A stretch of DNA of 64,000 nt, taken from assembly GCA_039654915.1 (NCBI GenBank), contig CM077593.1:80890501-80954500 (forward strand), read 5' to 3'. A program made the translations under genes and the position numbers. The stretch is from Aquilaria yunnanensis. Its lineage: Eukaryota > Streptophyta > Magnoliopsida > Malvales > Thymelaeaceae. Every line of letters begins with the position of its first letter. Within the stretch, counting starts at the first letter, position 1. The notes under the pieces were generated by a model. The model did no database searches and had not been told where the DNA came from. It saw only the letters and a program-made list of their open reading frames with translations. Shown here one piece after another: positions 45,895 through 57,640 of this stretch.

Positions 45895-46914
45895 TGATAC
45901 GATCAAAGAAGGCACTACCAAGGATGGAAAGGATCCATTGAAGGTTTCTAGTGGGCCAATGACAAGGAAAAAGGCTAAGGAGCTCACTAGTGCACTTCAA
46001 GCTCGGATGTTGACAGATTGGTGATGTTCTGGTAGAAAAATCATATGTTGAGCTAAACATATCGGAATTGATTAATTCTTGATTCATAGGAAAGATAACA
46101 TCTGAAGCTACAAGTCATATGAAGACCATCAAACCCAGTTTGCACGTTAAGGAGGTCCAATTTAGCTTCAAAGTCGCGATTTACGAGTTATCGCTGGTTC
46201 AGAAGCAGTTGCAGTATTCTGGGAATATCTTTCGATTTAGAAGTCCATTTTGTGTGATTCAAGTGTGGTTTCGAAGCTAAGAAAGAGATCTACAACTTTC
46301 ATGCTTTGCATTTTGAGAAATCATTGCTTCATCAAGTTCGAATTTCAGCTTGAAGTTGAAGACACAAGCAGGAACCACCCGAGAAGACTATTTTGGAGTT
46401 TTCATGGCCAATCTTGTATTTATAGTTTATTTTCGTTCAAATCCTATTTAGATACATTATTTAGGAAGTTATTTAGGCTATGGAATAGTTTTAAATCATT
46501 TTGGGCAAGTGGAATACGCTGCATTTATTAAACTTGTTCAAACTAGGAATTAGAGTCCTAATTTGACTAGGATTTCCTATGTCTTTGTATCTAGGATTCC
46601 TAAGGGATTTAGGCTGCGAATTTTGCCTAGCTTTTAACCCTAGTTTAGGCCTATATAAAGGCACATATTCTGGATGTAAACATACAGATTATTGCCGAAA
46701 TAATATTCCTCTTTGGAGAGGTTTTCTCTTTGGTTCTTGGCGGACTGCCTTGGTGCACAAGTGTGCTTGTGTTCTTGGAGTTCTATACTTCTCGTTTCTA
46801 ATCACAGGTTGATTAGGGGTGGGGGTTTTAAACCCAGTCTTTTTGATGTCTTGTGGAGCTTGAATCTCATCTTGGGCGCGTTTCATGGTCTTTATACCAT
46901 CGGGGTTCGCATCA
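45895..46914 (+). mobile_element. Solo LTR, 1,020 bp, in the 5' LTR of A
   Basis: Begins TGATACGATC and ends TTCGCATCA (TG...CA with inverted-complement ends), flanked on both sides by CTAAG (45890-45894 and 46915-46919). The uninterrupted target survives in the 3' LTR of A near 59985. TATA-like CTATATAAAGG at 46651. The first 130 bp encode KVSSGPMTRKKAKELTSAL and a stop, resembling the C-terminal tail of many plant Ty3 polyproteins, so the parent was probably a Ty3 element whose ORF ran into its LTR. No internal region remains, so it formed by LTR-LTR recombination. Confidence 0.85.
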
Positions 46915-46919
46915 CTAAG

Positions 46920-47413
46920 TGGTGCACAAGGATAAAAAGTGAGCTTTTACTTGGAGCTTGATAGCTCAAAGGTAGGGCTTAGAAAAAGGATCTTAGTTAA
47001 GGATTTTTGTCTTGTATATGTAAACTATTTTGTGTACTAAGATGTTGCTTCTATTAGGATACATTGTGGTGTAAAACTATTGAGTTACTTTTGGGTACAT
47101 GTTAGTGATGTTAAGTGTGCACAAACTATTACTTGAAGTTTAAGTAACTAGTATTTCATTGTTTTGGTACTATTTAAGTACTTTTTAAATGCAATGCTTG
47201 AGCAATGTTTTTGAAATGGTTTACTAAATTATTTGCATCACCAGGACAAACGCGTGCATATCTTCTTGCAAAGTAGGCTAGGAAACTAGTTGCACATAAA
47301 TTGTTTTAGTTCACCCATAAGTAATGGTTAGTCAATAATAACTAAGTGGGATTACAGTCCCTAAGAGCCTATAAGGTAAGTAATTCGAGGCACTAGACCT
47401 CTAGTCTGTGACA
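46920..47413 (+). repeat. Element A 5' LTR, part 3
   Basis: End of the 5' LTR; aligned with 59995-60489. Ends CTGTGACA, six bases before the primer site. Confidence 0.85.
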
Positions 47414-47418
47414 AGTTT

Positions 47419-47436
47419 TGGTATCAGAGCAGGTCA
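47419..47436 (+). other. Element A primer binding site
   Basis: TGGTATCAGAGCAGGTCA, the complement of the 3' end of initiator tRNA-Met (TGGTATCAGAGC...), the usual primer of chromodomain Ty3 elements. Confidence 0.85.
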
Positions 47437-47669
47437 ATTATCCTAGTAAAGGCAATAAGTGAACTAAGATCTAAGTGTTCCTTGTGCTAAGTATAGTTGG
47501 TACTACTTATAAGTTTCTTTAAGTGTGGTCTTCTGGCTTTGGTTGCAGGTATCTGGTTAATACTCGGTTAGGTGCTGTTGCTGAGGCTCAGGCCCTTGGT
47601 GTGGGAACTACTGATCCCAATGGGGCAAACATAAGAGAATTGGTTTCCCTATTATGAAGGCTCAATAAG

Positions 47670-48810
47670 TCTATGGACCGAATGCTACATGACATGGCTA
47701 TCCTATTTAAGGAGCGTGCTCAGCCTCCAAACGAAAGGGAGACCTTGGAGGATCATATCGGGGTAAAGGCCAAAGTGCACCAAGGTCAATGGAGAAATCC
47801 TCCATCTCAAGGGCAAGTCAAGGTCAAAAGCAAGTATACAAGCATGCTCCTGTGGACATTGAAGAAGATAGTGAAAAAGCGGATAAGGAGAATATTCATC
47901 CAAGTAGAAAAAGGAGGAAACCCGTTATTCTGAACCATATGAGGCTTGTTTCAATATGTCATGAGATCAACACTCCAAAGTTCAATGGTGTGGGTGATCT
48001 CAATGCTGCCGAAGGATGGTTGTACTAAATCAATGAAATATTTGAGAACATGAAGCTGAATGTTAATGCTAAGATGGATTTAGTACCTTTCTTCTTGAAA
48101 GGTAAGGCTTCTTTGTGGTGGACGGATGTCATGGAGAGACTTAAGTTTTACAATGAAGGTAGACTCAGGCAAATGCCTAAAGAAATTAATTAGACCAAAT
48201 TTGAGAAGTAATTCCAGATTGAGTTCAATAGTGAGGCAACTCAAGATTAAAAGAGGCTAGAATTTGATAAGCTAGTTCAAGGAAGCTTGATGGTTCATGA
48301 GTATAAGAGAAAGTTTAGTTCTCTGTTTTGGTATGCTCCTCACTTGGCCAGAAAGGATGAACTTAAGGCAAAGAAGTTCATTTGTGGACTTAAGGTGGAG
48401 TTGAGGAGTTTCCTGCTATTATTAGAGTTCGGACCTATCATGAGGCTGTTCAAAAGGCCTTAGCATTGGAAAGGAAGTTGGTGGAGGCGAAACCCAAGGA
48501 TAAGGCCATTGAGCCAAAGGTCCTGGTGCACTCAAGGTTGTCAGGCAAGAGGCCTAACCCGGGAAAAGACCAGGGTCCCTCCAAGAAAGGCAAGAAAATC
48601 AGGAAAGGTCGTTGCTCTAAGTGTCAAAAGTTCCATGGTAACAAACTATGCACCTTTGGGATTGATCTCTGCAATTACTACTGCCAGCCTGGACATTGGG
48701 CAGGGAGTGCCCAAGGCTTAGGCAAAAGCAAGGCCAAGGAAAACCGGGAGCCTCAGGAGTTGGAAATGCATCTACCGGAGCCCTTGTGCAGCCATATGTC
48801 TTTACTTTGA
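47670..48810 (+). pseudogene. Element A gag with zinc knuckle
   Basis: Capsid protein remnant. Reading across frames: ICHEINTPKFNGVGDLNAAE, GWLY, a stop, INEIFENMKL, VPFFLKGKASLWWTDVMERL, FDKLVQGSLMVHEYKRKFSS and LARKDELKAKKFICGLKVEL. A basic segment and a zinc knuckle follow, CSKCQKFHGNKLC and NYYCQPGHWAGS (about 48630-48705). In-frame stops (48026, and within about 48190-48250) fall where Gln or Trp is expected. The frame also slips near 48410. Confidence 0.85.
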
Positions 48811-48839
48811 CCTGCTAGATACCCAGGGAGCCGACAGCT

Positions 48840-49170
48840 ATGCAAGGTAACTTTAATGATCAAGATAGTAGTACTAGGATTCTGTTTGATACTGGTGCTA
48901 CTATTTCTATCATTTCCTTGAGTATGGCTGTCAAGTTTAGACTGCAAAGGACTTTAACGGATGAGATGAGGTTTATTAAGACTGTTGGGCAGAATATCAT
49001 TTTCACCAATGAAATGTTTAAAGGGTATCCTTGGAGTTAGGAGGTCATAAGTTTTTATGTGACCTTTAGGTTTTAACCTCGATCCCATATGATTTTGTCC
49101 TTGGAATGGATTGATTAAGTAGGTATAAGGCCCAGATCGACTGTGCAAGTTGTAAGGTTACCCATGAGGG
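48840..49170 (+). pseudogene. Element A protease
   Basis: Aspartic protease remnant with STRILFDTGATISIISLSMA (active-site DTGA) at about 48870-48930. A stop follows at about 49038, then the frame-shifted reading YDFVLGMDWL (about 49088-49120), which matches the FDVILGMDWL block at the end of the retropepsin domain. Confidence 0.8.
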
Positions 49171-49174
49171 CACA

Positions 49175-50230
49175 TTGGGGGTAAGTGTGACTTGCACAGG
49201 AGGTTTGGCAAGTAGTGCAAAAAGTTTGCACCTCAAGTTGATGGAGTCCATTCCCATTGTAAGTGAGGAGGTGTCTTACTCACTGAATGGGGTGGCAGTT
49301 GATGAGAAACTTAAGGAAATCTCAATAGCCAATCTATTTCCAAAAGTTTTTCCCATAGACCTTCTAGGATTACCTCCAATTAGGGAGATTGAATTCTCTA
49401 TATACTTACAGCCTGGGGCAAAACTGATTTCCATACCTCCATATCAAATCTCAGCACCTGAAATGGATAAGTTAAAAAAACAGTTAGAAGAGTTTCTTGA
49501 GAAGGGCTTTATAAGGCCAAGTGTTTCCCCATGGGGTGCCCCAATGTTGTTTGTGAATCAAAAGGATGAAACCTTATGTTTGTGTATAGATTATAGGAAA
49601 TTGAATGCAGTAACCATAAAGAATAAATACCCATTGCCCTGGATCGATGATTTATTTGATAGGCTAAAAAGGGCAAAGGTTTTTTCCAAAATAGACCTAA
49701 GGTCTGGATATTTCCAGGTAAGAATAAGGGATGAGGATATTCCGAAGACTGTATTCAGGACTAGGTATAAGCATTATGAGTACACAGTTATGCCTTTCTG
49801 GGTGACTAATGCTCCTTTAGTTTTCATGGATGCCATAAATCAGTTTGTTAAGGTGTTCATTGATGATATATTGGTGTACTCTAAGACTCCTCACAAACAT
49901 GAGGAACATTTAAAGATAGCTTTGCAAGTGCTTAAGGATAACCAATATTATGCAAAACTAAGTGCCAATTCTGGGCAAGCAAAATTCTTTTCTTCGGGTA
50001 TATTATAAATGCCCAGGGACTAAGTGTTGACCCAGAAAAGGTAAAGGTAGTGGCGGAGTGGAAACGCCCAACAACGGTAACTAAAATTCAAAGTTTCTTG
50101 GGTTTGATGGGCTATTACCGAAGGTTCATTGATAAATTTTCTACTATAGCTTCATCATTGACTACCTTGACAAAGAAGGCACAGAAGTTCATTTGGACTT
50201 CTAAGTGTGAGAAAAGTTTCTAAGAGCTTA
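49175..50230 (+). pseudogene. Element A reverse transcriptase
   Basis: Best-preserved part of A. Reading: [120 protein letters not shown] and the catalytic box [11 protein letters not shown]. [19 protein letters not shown] is characteristic of the Tekay/Del chromoviruses. The frame ends at 50008; after a shift [20 protein letters not shown] and FLGLMGYYRRFI follow. Confidence 0.92.
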
Positions 50231-50239
50231 AAAAGAGGA

Positions 50240-50660
50240 TAATTTCTGCTCCCATCTTGATCTTACCAAATCTGCATAAGACTTTTGTGGTGTACACTGA
50301 TGCATCTGAGACAAGATTGGGATGTGTGTTAATGCAGGATAAGAAAGTGATTGCATATAGGTCTAGACAGTTAAGGCCTAACGAGTTGAACTAACTGGTG
50401 CATGATCTTGAGTTGGTAGCTATTGTATTTACCTTAAAGCTTTGGAGACACTACCTTATGGGTTGGTCTTTCAAAATCTTTACAGACCACAAAAGTCTGA
50501 AGTATTTGTTTACCTAAAAGGACCTGAACATGAGACAAAGAAGGTGGATTGAGTATATCAAAGATTACGATTGCTCGATAAACTATTGTTCCAGTAAAGG
50601 CAATGTTGTTGCCCTTGCCTTAAGCCATAAGTACTTTGAGGTGATTCTTTCTAAGGATCA
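50240..50660 (+). pseudogene. Element A RNase H
   Basis: Reading FVVYTDASETRLGCVLMQDK (first Asp), [20 protein letters not shown] (Glu) and [15 protein letters not shown] (Asp), then a stop where Gln is usual, KDLNMRQRRWIEYIKDYDCS and GNVVALALSHK. Stops at about 50221, 50392 and 50515. Confidence 0.88.
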
Positions 50661-50799
50661 AGTGGTTACTACCTTAAAAAGTCTTAATGCAGAACAGTTC
50701 TCGATTTTATTTAGAACATGGTGAGACTGGGAAATGGCTCAAGTTTCAATCCTTGAGATTTAGTCAGCGTGGCTGGCTAAGGTTAAGGAAGCTTAGGAC

Positions 50800-51600
50800 A
50801 ATGACTCAAACTTCAATAGAGTTTCTAGGGAAGAAAGGCATGGTACCATACTGAAGAAATTTTAGTACAAGGATGGGTTGCTCTACTATGGTGACCGACT
50901 CTATATGCCAAGTGACATAAGGTAACAAGTGTTGCAATAGGTACATATGAGTAACCTTAATGTTCACCCTAGTGTGAATAAGATGTACCATGACCTTAGG
51001 ACTTATTTTTGGAGACCAAAGTTTAAGAGGGACATTTATGAATATGTGTCTAGGTGCCTTACTTGTTAAATGGTGGAGGCAGAACACCAAAAGCCATCAG
51101 GAATGTTGCAAAGTTTACCCCTCCCAGAAAAAAAAAGTGGGGATCCATCACCATGGACTTTTGTGTTGGGTTACCCAACACAAGAAGTCATCATGACTCG
51201 ATTTGGGTGGTGGTGGATAGGTTAACAAAGTTGGTGCACTTTATCCCTATTAAGATTACTTATACCATGGAAAAATTGGCCTAGTTGTATATCTGGGAAG
51301 TGGTGAGACTCCATGGAATCCCTGATTAGATTGTATCAAATAGAGATCCCTATTTTATCTCAAAGTTCTGGAATGCCTTTCAAAAGTCTATGCGTTCCAC
51401 TATGAGCCTAAGTACTATTTATCACCCTCAGACTGATGGGTAAACTAAGCGGGTCATCCAAACCTTGGAAAACATGTTGCAAAGTTGTATGATGGATTTT
51501 AGAGGGGATTGGGACCAACACCCACTATGGATTGAGTTTTTAAAATGGCGCCCTACGAAGGTTTGTATGGGTGTAAGTGTGTGACACCTCATTTTTAGGC
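50800..51600 (+). pseudogene. Element A integrase core
   Basis: Zinc-binding region [33 protein letters not shown], then in shifted frames [46 protein letters not shown], stop, IVSNRDPYF, and IYHPQTDG, stop, TKRVIQTLENML. Catalytic Asp, Asp and Glu can be placed. In both stop positions Gln is expected. Multiple frame breaks. Confidence 0.85.
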
Positions 51601-51714
51601 AGATAAGGCAAATGAAATGGTTGTTGGCCCAGAAATCATTGTCGAGACCATAGCGAAAATTAAATTGATCTAACCAAGGATTAAGGCTGCCTTGAACCGA
51701 CAAGCCAAGTATGC

Positions 51715-52209
51715 CATGTGGTAAGGAAAGATTTGGAGTTCGATGTGGGAGACAAGGTACTCCTTAAAGTTTCCCTGATGAAGGGTATGGCTAAGTTTGG
51801 CCAAAGGGGTAAATTGGCTCCAAGATTGATTGGTCCTTTTGAAATCCTTGAGAATGTGGGGAAAGTGACTTATCGGTTGGCTTTGCCACCAAGTTTGGCC
51901 CATGTTCACAATGTTTTTCATGTGAGTTCCTTAAAGAAATGCATTGTGAGCCCCGAGCAAATGTTAATCCCATCTGCCATACTAAAAAAAGAGGACTTAA
52001 GTTATGAAGAATACCCCCATCAAGTTTCTTGACCGCCAAGTTTGAAAATTAAGAACAAAGTGGACCCCAATGGTTAAGGTACTACGGTCTAACCATAGGA
52101 AGAAAGAGGCCACTTAGGAGACCGAGTAGGATATGCAAAAGTAGTGTCCAAGTGATTTTGCCCGTTTAATTCAGATTTTGGAGGACCATGTTTCTGAAGG
52201 ATGGGAGAA
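51715..52209 (+). pseudogene. Element A integrase C-terminus and chromodomain
   Basis: A clean frame from about 51718: [60 protein letters not shown] and [13 protein letters not shown]. After a small frame change the reading continues DRQV, LRTKWTPMVKVLRSNHRKKE, AT, stop, ETE, stop, DMQK. This matches the chromodomain that follows the GPY/F domain in chromoviruses (the order DRQVxxLRTKEVPxVKVLWxNHxxEEATWETE). Chromodomains of this group direct integration to particular chromatin. Both stops replace a Trp-like position. Confidence 0.85.
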
Positions 52210-52222
52210 TGTGACAACCCTC
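52210..52222 (+). repeat. Element A 3' LTR, first bases
   Basis: TGTGACAACCCTC after the polypurine stretch GGATGGGAGAA. The same TGTGACAAC starts the 5' LTR. It is cut after 13 bp by B2. Confidence 0.75.
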
Positions 52223-53717
52223 TGATAAATACTCATAAGTGTATTGCTATTAAGGATTTAAATCATCATTACACACTTCAAGTATGATTAATTTATCTAT
52301 TCTGAACATTTTTCCATCAGGTTACAATTCATGCATTTTTACATTCACTGAGTTACTATTCACCAAGTCAATATTCACCATTTACTATTTATACACATAT
52401 TTCACTGTTCATACATATTTTCACTATTCATTAATATTAAATAATTATTTTTTTTACGTAGATAAAATTATCACTTAGCGACCCTTTACAAGAAAAATCA
52501 TATCAAGAGCTGTAGATATCAGAACTGAGTGATTCTAAATTCATCTGAAAGCCAACACATAGATCTTCAACTATGCTTCATTCCATGAGTTAGTTTGATT
52601 GTTTTCATTGCCAAAATCTGATTATCGATGAGACTATTCATTCTTTCGTGTGCTAAAAAGTAGTTTCGGTAGAAAAATTATAACTTGAGCTACAAATGTC
52701 CGATTGGAATTAGCAAGTAATCAATTTTAAGCTAAAGAAGAGATTTACAAGTCTTGTCCTTTGAGGAAGAGCTGATTCGATGTGTACCAAGGTCAAAAAA
52801 ACTAAAATAAATTGCAACCCACCATTGTTGATTTGTATTTACCTATATTTCACTATTTCATTTTACCATTTCACCCACCCCCAAAACTCTATAAATAGGC
52901 ACCTTGGGGGGAGGGTGAAGGGATGCCATTTTCTTATGCCATTTCTTAGGCCTCCTTTATGTTCTTATATCATCTTTAGCTTTTCTTCTTTAGTTTTGTT
53001 CTAGTTTTCAATACCGAAACTCTGTCTAAGTGTTTTCTCGTTCTTCTTCTTGTTCTTCTTCTAATCTTTTAATCCATGTACATTTTATCTTTCTACATGT
53101 TACTTTCTTAAATTATGATTAACTAATCTTCCTTTTGCTAAGGTGAAAGGGTGAAGCTTTTGGTATAGAGGTTATTATTGATTTGAATGGATCACAATGT
53201 TAACGGTATTTTTTCCCTTAATCTATTTAACTTCCCTCCTTGTTAAGTGGGAGTTTTGGTTAATCATAGTCAATCACTGACACAAAAGCTGCTTGATTTC
53301 CTCTGTAAAACATGGCTCTGCCGGCTATATTGGAATCTTGAGTTATTATAGACAAAGGTTGGCATGATGGATACTTGAACCCATTAACAAGCATTGGTGT
53401 TTTAAGATCAATGAAAGTTAATACTAACTAAATTCCCCAATTAGGACCTCCTTTATGCGTGAATCCCAATTGAATGGTAAAATAAGCTAAAATTAATCAT
53501 AACTGACATACTAAAAGTGGATCCTCTAACCTTAGCTATTTTATTTGAATTTGAATTTTTAATCAATACTTGTTCACACTTTGCACCAAAATCTTTCCTT
53601 ATTAACAAACCTGTAATTTGTATTTCTAATTCACTTCCCTGTGGTTTGACACTTGGACTCCCGAGATTTATTACTTGCGACAATCTACACTTGGGTTACA
53701 ACTGCTAGAGTGCAGCA
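52223..53717 (+). repeat. B2 5' LTR
   Basis: 1,495 bp, homologous to the B1 LTRs. TATA-like CTATAAATAGG at 52889. Ends CTAGAGTGCAGCA. Near its start (52325-52440) are short TTCACTATTCA-like repeats. Confidence 0.9.
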
Positions 53718-53723
53718 AGTTTT

Positions 53724-53741
53724 TGGCACCATTGCCAGGGA
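53724..53741 (+). other. B2 primer binding site
   Basis: TGGCACCATTGCCAGGGA, the B1-type site with one change in the GGCGCC core. Confidence 0.75.
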
Positions 53742-54031
53742 AGTAGAATTAGAGTACAACTTCAAATTTTTTTTTTGTTCATCATATGGACGGCTGAGCC
53801 TCCTATCTTTTCATTAATCATATGGAAGGCTAAGACTCCTGCCTCTTATTTTCTGTTCATATTGCTTTTTTTTATATTTATTTTTCTTATTATTATTAAA
53901 TGGAAGGCTAAGCCTTCTATCTAACTTGTTATTGATATTTGTTTGTCTTGCTATTATTTTGTTAATGCATGAAAGCTTGGTCACGTACATATAATGGTAG
54001 ACTGGTAATAGAATCTTCATCTTCTTCAAAT

Positions 54032-55022
54032 ATGGCTAAACACATTAATGAACAAGAAGATAACAATTCTCTACATAATGACCCAGATCAACCTAGGACA
54101 CTTAGAGAACACATGAATCCCATAAGAAATAACACGCCATCATATCTAATTTTTTCTGCTGATGCATGTAACTTCAATTTCAAGCAGGGTATTATTCAAC
54201 TTTTACCAACTTTTCATGGCTTTGATTCCAAAAATCCTTATTTGCATCTGAGAGAATTTGAGGAAATCTGTCACACATATAACAACCTAAACTGTAGCAT
54301 GAACACCATTAGGCTAAAGCTTTTTCCTTTTTCTTTAAAAGATAAAGCTAAAACTTGGCTACAGAATCTTAGGTCAGGCTCTGTTAATTCAAGGGATGAA
54401 CTACAACAACATTTTTTGAAAAAAAAATTTCCTGCCCACAAAATAAATTCTTTCAAAAGGCAAATCACCATTTTTACATAAAAACCAGGAGAAACTTTTT
54501 ACCAGTGTTGGGATAGATATAAAGATTTAATTAATATATGCCCACTTCATGGTTTTAAAATATGGAGATTAGTCTCACATTTTTATGTAGGTTTGACACC
54601 CAAGGAAAGACAACTGGTGGAATTGTGTGCAATGGAACATTTAAAGATAAAGATCCTAATGAGGCAATGAATTATCTAAACATGCTAGCAAAAAATACAC
54701 AGAATTGAGACACTGCTGGTACCTATAAGGATCTAGGTAAGACTCAATCATCTGCATCTGGTGGAGGCATATATCATCTTAAAGAAGATAATGACCTTCA
54801 AACAAAATTCGCTTCTCTAGCTAGAAAGGTTGAGGCTTTAAAAATGAAGAAAATTGGCCAATTAAAATCTGTTGAAGAAATTGCTTCTCACATTTGTGAG
54901 ACCAATGACCATTCCACTAGCAATTACCCAACCTTGCTTTCTTTCAAAGAATACCTCCACGAACAAGTCAATGCATTGAACAACTTCAAGAGACCAACCC
55001 AAAATCCATACTCACAAACCTA
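54032..55022 (+). pseudogene. B2 gag, first part
   Basis: Met at 54032 (MAKHINEQEDNNSLHNDPDQ). It is colinear with B1 gag: LREHMNPIRNNTPSYLIFSA, GIIQLLPTFHGFDSKNPYLH and LKLFPFSLKDKAKTWLQNLR. Stops at 54479 (CAA to TAA relative to B1) and 54706 (TGG to TGA relative to B1), plus a frame slip near 54610. The zinc-knuckle-like HICETNDHSTSNYPTL has lost its third Cys to Tyr. Interrupted by the solo LTR. Confidence 0.88.
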
Positions 55023-55027
55023 CAATC

Positions 55028-56429
55028 TGTTAGTGTTGTGCCCAAAATCCAATCATGAGATAGTTATATTCTTGTACATTGAGTCATGATATTTTATTAA
55101 GGTATTAATCCAACAATTATATTTGTTGTTTTGTTTCTACGTAACGTAATAAACATAATTGCAACCCTAGAATAATGATATTCTCAAATGTCCCTAGTCT
55201 AGTATTATTGTGGAGCAAGTTACAATAATACATAATTACTAGCATATATGAAGACTAGTATGAGATATGTAGTCTACATATGAGTACAAGTTGGAGAACT
55301 TGTGTACTGAACCGAACCACCATGAGAACGCTACATGGATCGTTATATGAGTGTCATAAGTGATTCTCATAGTGATCATGGTATATGGAGTCCTTTGACC
55401 TAAGATCTACAAGGTCCCCTACATGTGAGTCACATACTTTGATGCTTCCCTTTATTGCTCGTAACTCAGTGAACTTGAAGGAGGTCATTGAGTATGTCAC
55501 ATATCATGCGGAGGGATTTGTATGCTCAAGAAGGGATTTGTCTCTCCTATGTAACGGGAGTGATATCTTTGGGCCCCTTGATAGAGTGAGACTTAAAAAA
55601 TACATGGCCATGCTCAGATGAGTTGATATACGATATCAATGTCATCAATTTAAGTTAGTCTACTCGGTAATCAAGAAACCAAAGATTGGGCTATACAAGA
55701 GTGACACATTTTATATCTCGTGCCTATTCTTGATATCTTGGACAAAGGGATAATGACATATATGGGTAATGATCATAAAGGTTTAGTCGAATCATCGACA
55801 ATCTTGTCACTTGGGTAGTAATGATGTGTTGCTAGACACCGCTCATTGCTTATGATCATAAATGTGATTTATGATCATTACCAACATGGTAAGAGCCTAT
55901 TGGGTCGCACACATATAGCTATTTGGATTATTAGAGTGCATGGGCTAAATATTTGGGTTATGGTTTCATAATAATTTCGTGTTAATAATGGGCCCAAAAG
56001 TTGAGCCATTATTAAACCCGAAATTAAAGCCTAATTGGATTAGGGCTTTAAAACCCATTAGGCCTAAAAGTTGAGCCTCACTATAATATAACTTTTAGTG
56101 AGAAATTCGCAACTTTACCCTAGCTCCTAAGAGAGGATAGCCGCACTCTTCTCTTGCAATTTCTTGGAGGAAGTAAGCTAGCACTGCGAGCGCAAGAGAA
56201 ACGCATCTGTCGAGACGTGGTGGAAGCGTGGTGATCCCAAGAAGTTAGCACTGAGAGCTTGAATACATCAACTGTTCAGGTTTTTGTGATTCGACTCTAC
56301 AATTGGGCGAAATATCTCAACCAAAATAGGTATGAAAAATTTCGAACACCCAGTTTACCCCGTTTCACTTGGATCCTGGAAGGTTTCAGTTAAATTCTGC
56401 TGTGCTTGTTTGGCTCCTGAAACCCTACA
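55028..56429 (+). mobile_element. Solo LTR, 1,402 bp, in B2 gag
   Basis: Starts TGTTAGTGTTG and ends AACCCTACA, flanked by CAATC and AAATC (one mismatch). B1 shows the empty site as ACAATCCTGGTTGG. It has no coding capacity; the 78-codon frame at 55385-55621 is LTR sequence. The TGTTAG start suggests a Ty1/copia parent, but I cannot confirm this without a relative. Confidence 0.75.
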
Positions 56430-56434
56430 AAATC

Positions 56435-57060
56435 TTGGTTGGATGAATCATTCGAACTTCAGTTGGAGAAGTAATAATCACGCTCAACCATCATAACTAC
56501 CTTTGCACACCCAGCAAAATTTTTAACAATCTCAAGGGTATGCACCATACGTTTCTCTTTTTAGGAAAATTTTGAAGATACATTGCATTCATTCATTGAG
56601 AAGCAAGAGTGCATCAATGCTCAAACAAGTCAAAACCTGAATGATTTGAAAGATACTCTTGCAAATTTGCATATGCACTCAACATTCGGGAGAAAGGATA
56701 ATTTCCTTCTCAACCACAAACAAATCCCAAAGGTCAAACTATGGATCAAGTGAAGTCAATCATTAAACTTCGCAGCGGTAAGGTTACCGAAAAATCTATT
56801 CCTGATCCTTGTGAAGAAAACGATCAGTCAACTTCTAAGAGTAAAGAAGGGGTTGAACCTTTACCAAGCGAAGAACAAATTGAATCTTCACCAGCACCTC
56901 CATTTCCTTAGGTGTTAACCGTTCCTAAGAAGGTGAATAAGAATCCTGAAATTCTTGATATCTTCAAGTAAGTAAAGATCAATATCCCATTGTTGGATGT
57001 GATTAAATAGGTACCTTCTTATGCCAAAATTTTTAAAGATTTATGCACTGTTAAAAGCAA
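56435..57060 (+). pseudogene. B2 gag, second part
   Basis: Continuation of gag after the solo LTR: the Gln/Pro-rich stretch, EKQECINAQTSQNLNDLKDT, MDQVKSIIKLRSGKV and EGVEPLPSEEQIESSPAPPF. Stops at about 56909 (CAG in B1), 56970 and 57007. Confidence 0.8.
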
Positions 57061-57067
57061 ACTGAAT

Positions 57068-57640
57068 GTGAAAAAAAAAACCTTATTGGTCGAGCAGATA
57101 AGTTATGTTATTCAAAATAATACTGCTTTGAAATACAAAGATCCTGGTTGTCCAATAATTTTATGTTTCATTGGAGAACATAAAATTGAGCAAGCAATAC
57201 TTGATCTTAGGGCTAGTGTAAACTTACTTATTTATTCAGTTTACCAAAAACTAAATTTGGGTGAGTTAAAACCAACCGAAATAACTCTTGTGCTTGCTGA
57301 CAGATCAGTGAAAGTGCTGCTCAGATGAGTTATTGAAGATGTGTTAGTCCAAGTTGATAAACTCATACATCCTGTGGATTTTATTATTTTGGACACACCG
57401 CCAGTGGAAATTAAAAATTGAATACATATTATTCTAGGACGTCTATTTTTAGAAACATCTAATGCTTTGATTAATTGCAAAAATGGATTGATGAAGCTGA
57501 CATTTGAGAATATGACATTGGAGTTAAATGTTTTTAACTTACTTAAGTAACCTCCAGAAAAGGAAGATGAAAGTGAGGAAATTTGTATCATTGACACTTT
57601 TGTGAAAAACCACATCGAAGATGCAAAAGAAAACACATGT
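57068..57640 (+). pseudogene. B2 protease
   Basis: CFIGEHKIEQAILDLRASVN (the DLGA box reads DLRA, so the active-site Gly is lost), LGELKPTEITLVLADRSVKV, then stops at 57326, 57418 and 57547, with VDFIILDTPPVEIKN and MTLELNVFNLLK between. Colinear with B1 protease and not functional. Confidence 0.85.

Noticed and set aside
55385..55621. 78-codon plus-strand frame
   Set aside because: Lies wholly in the solo LTR; no domain.
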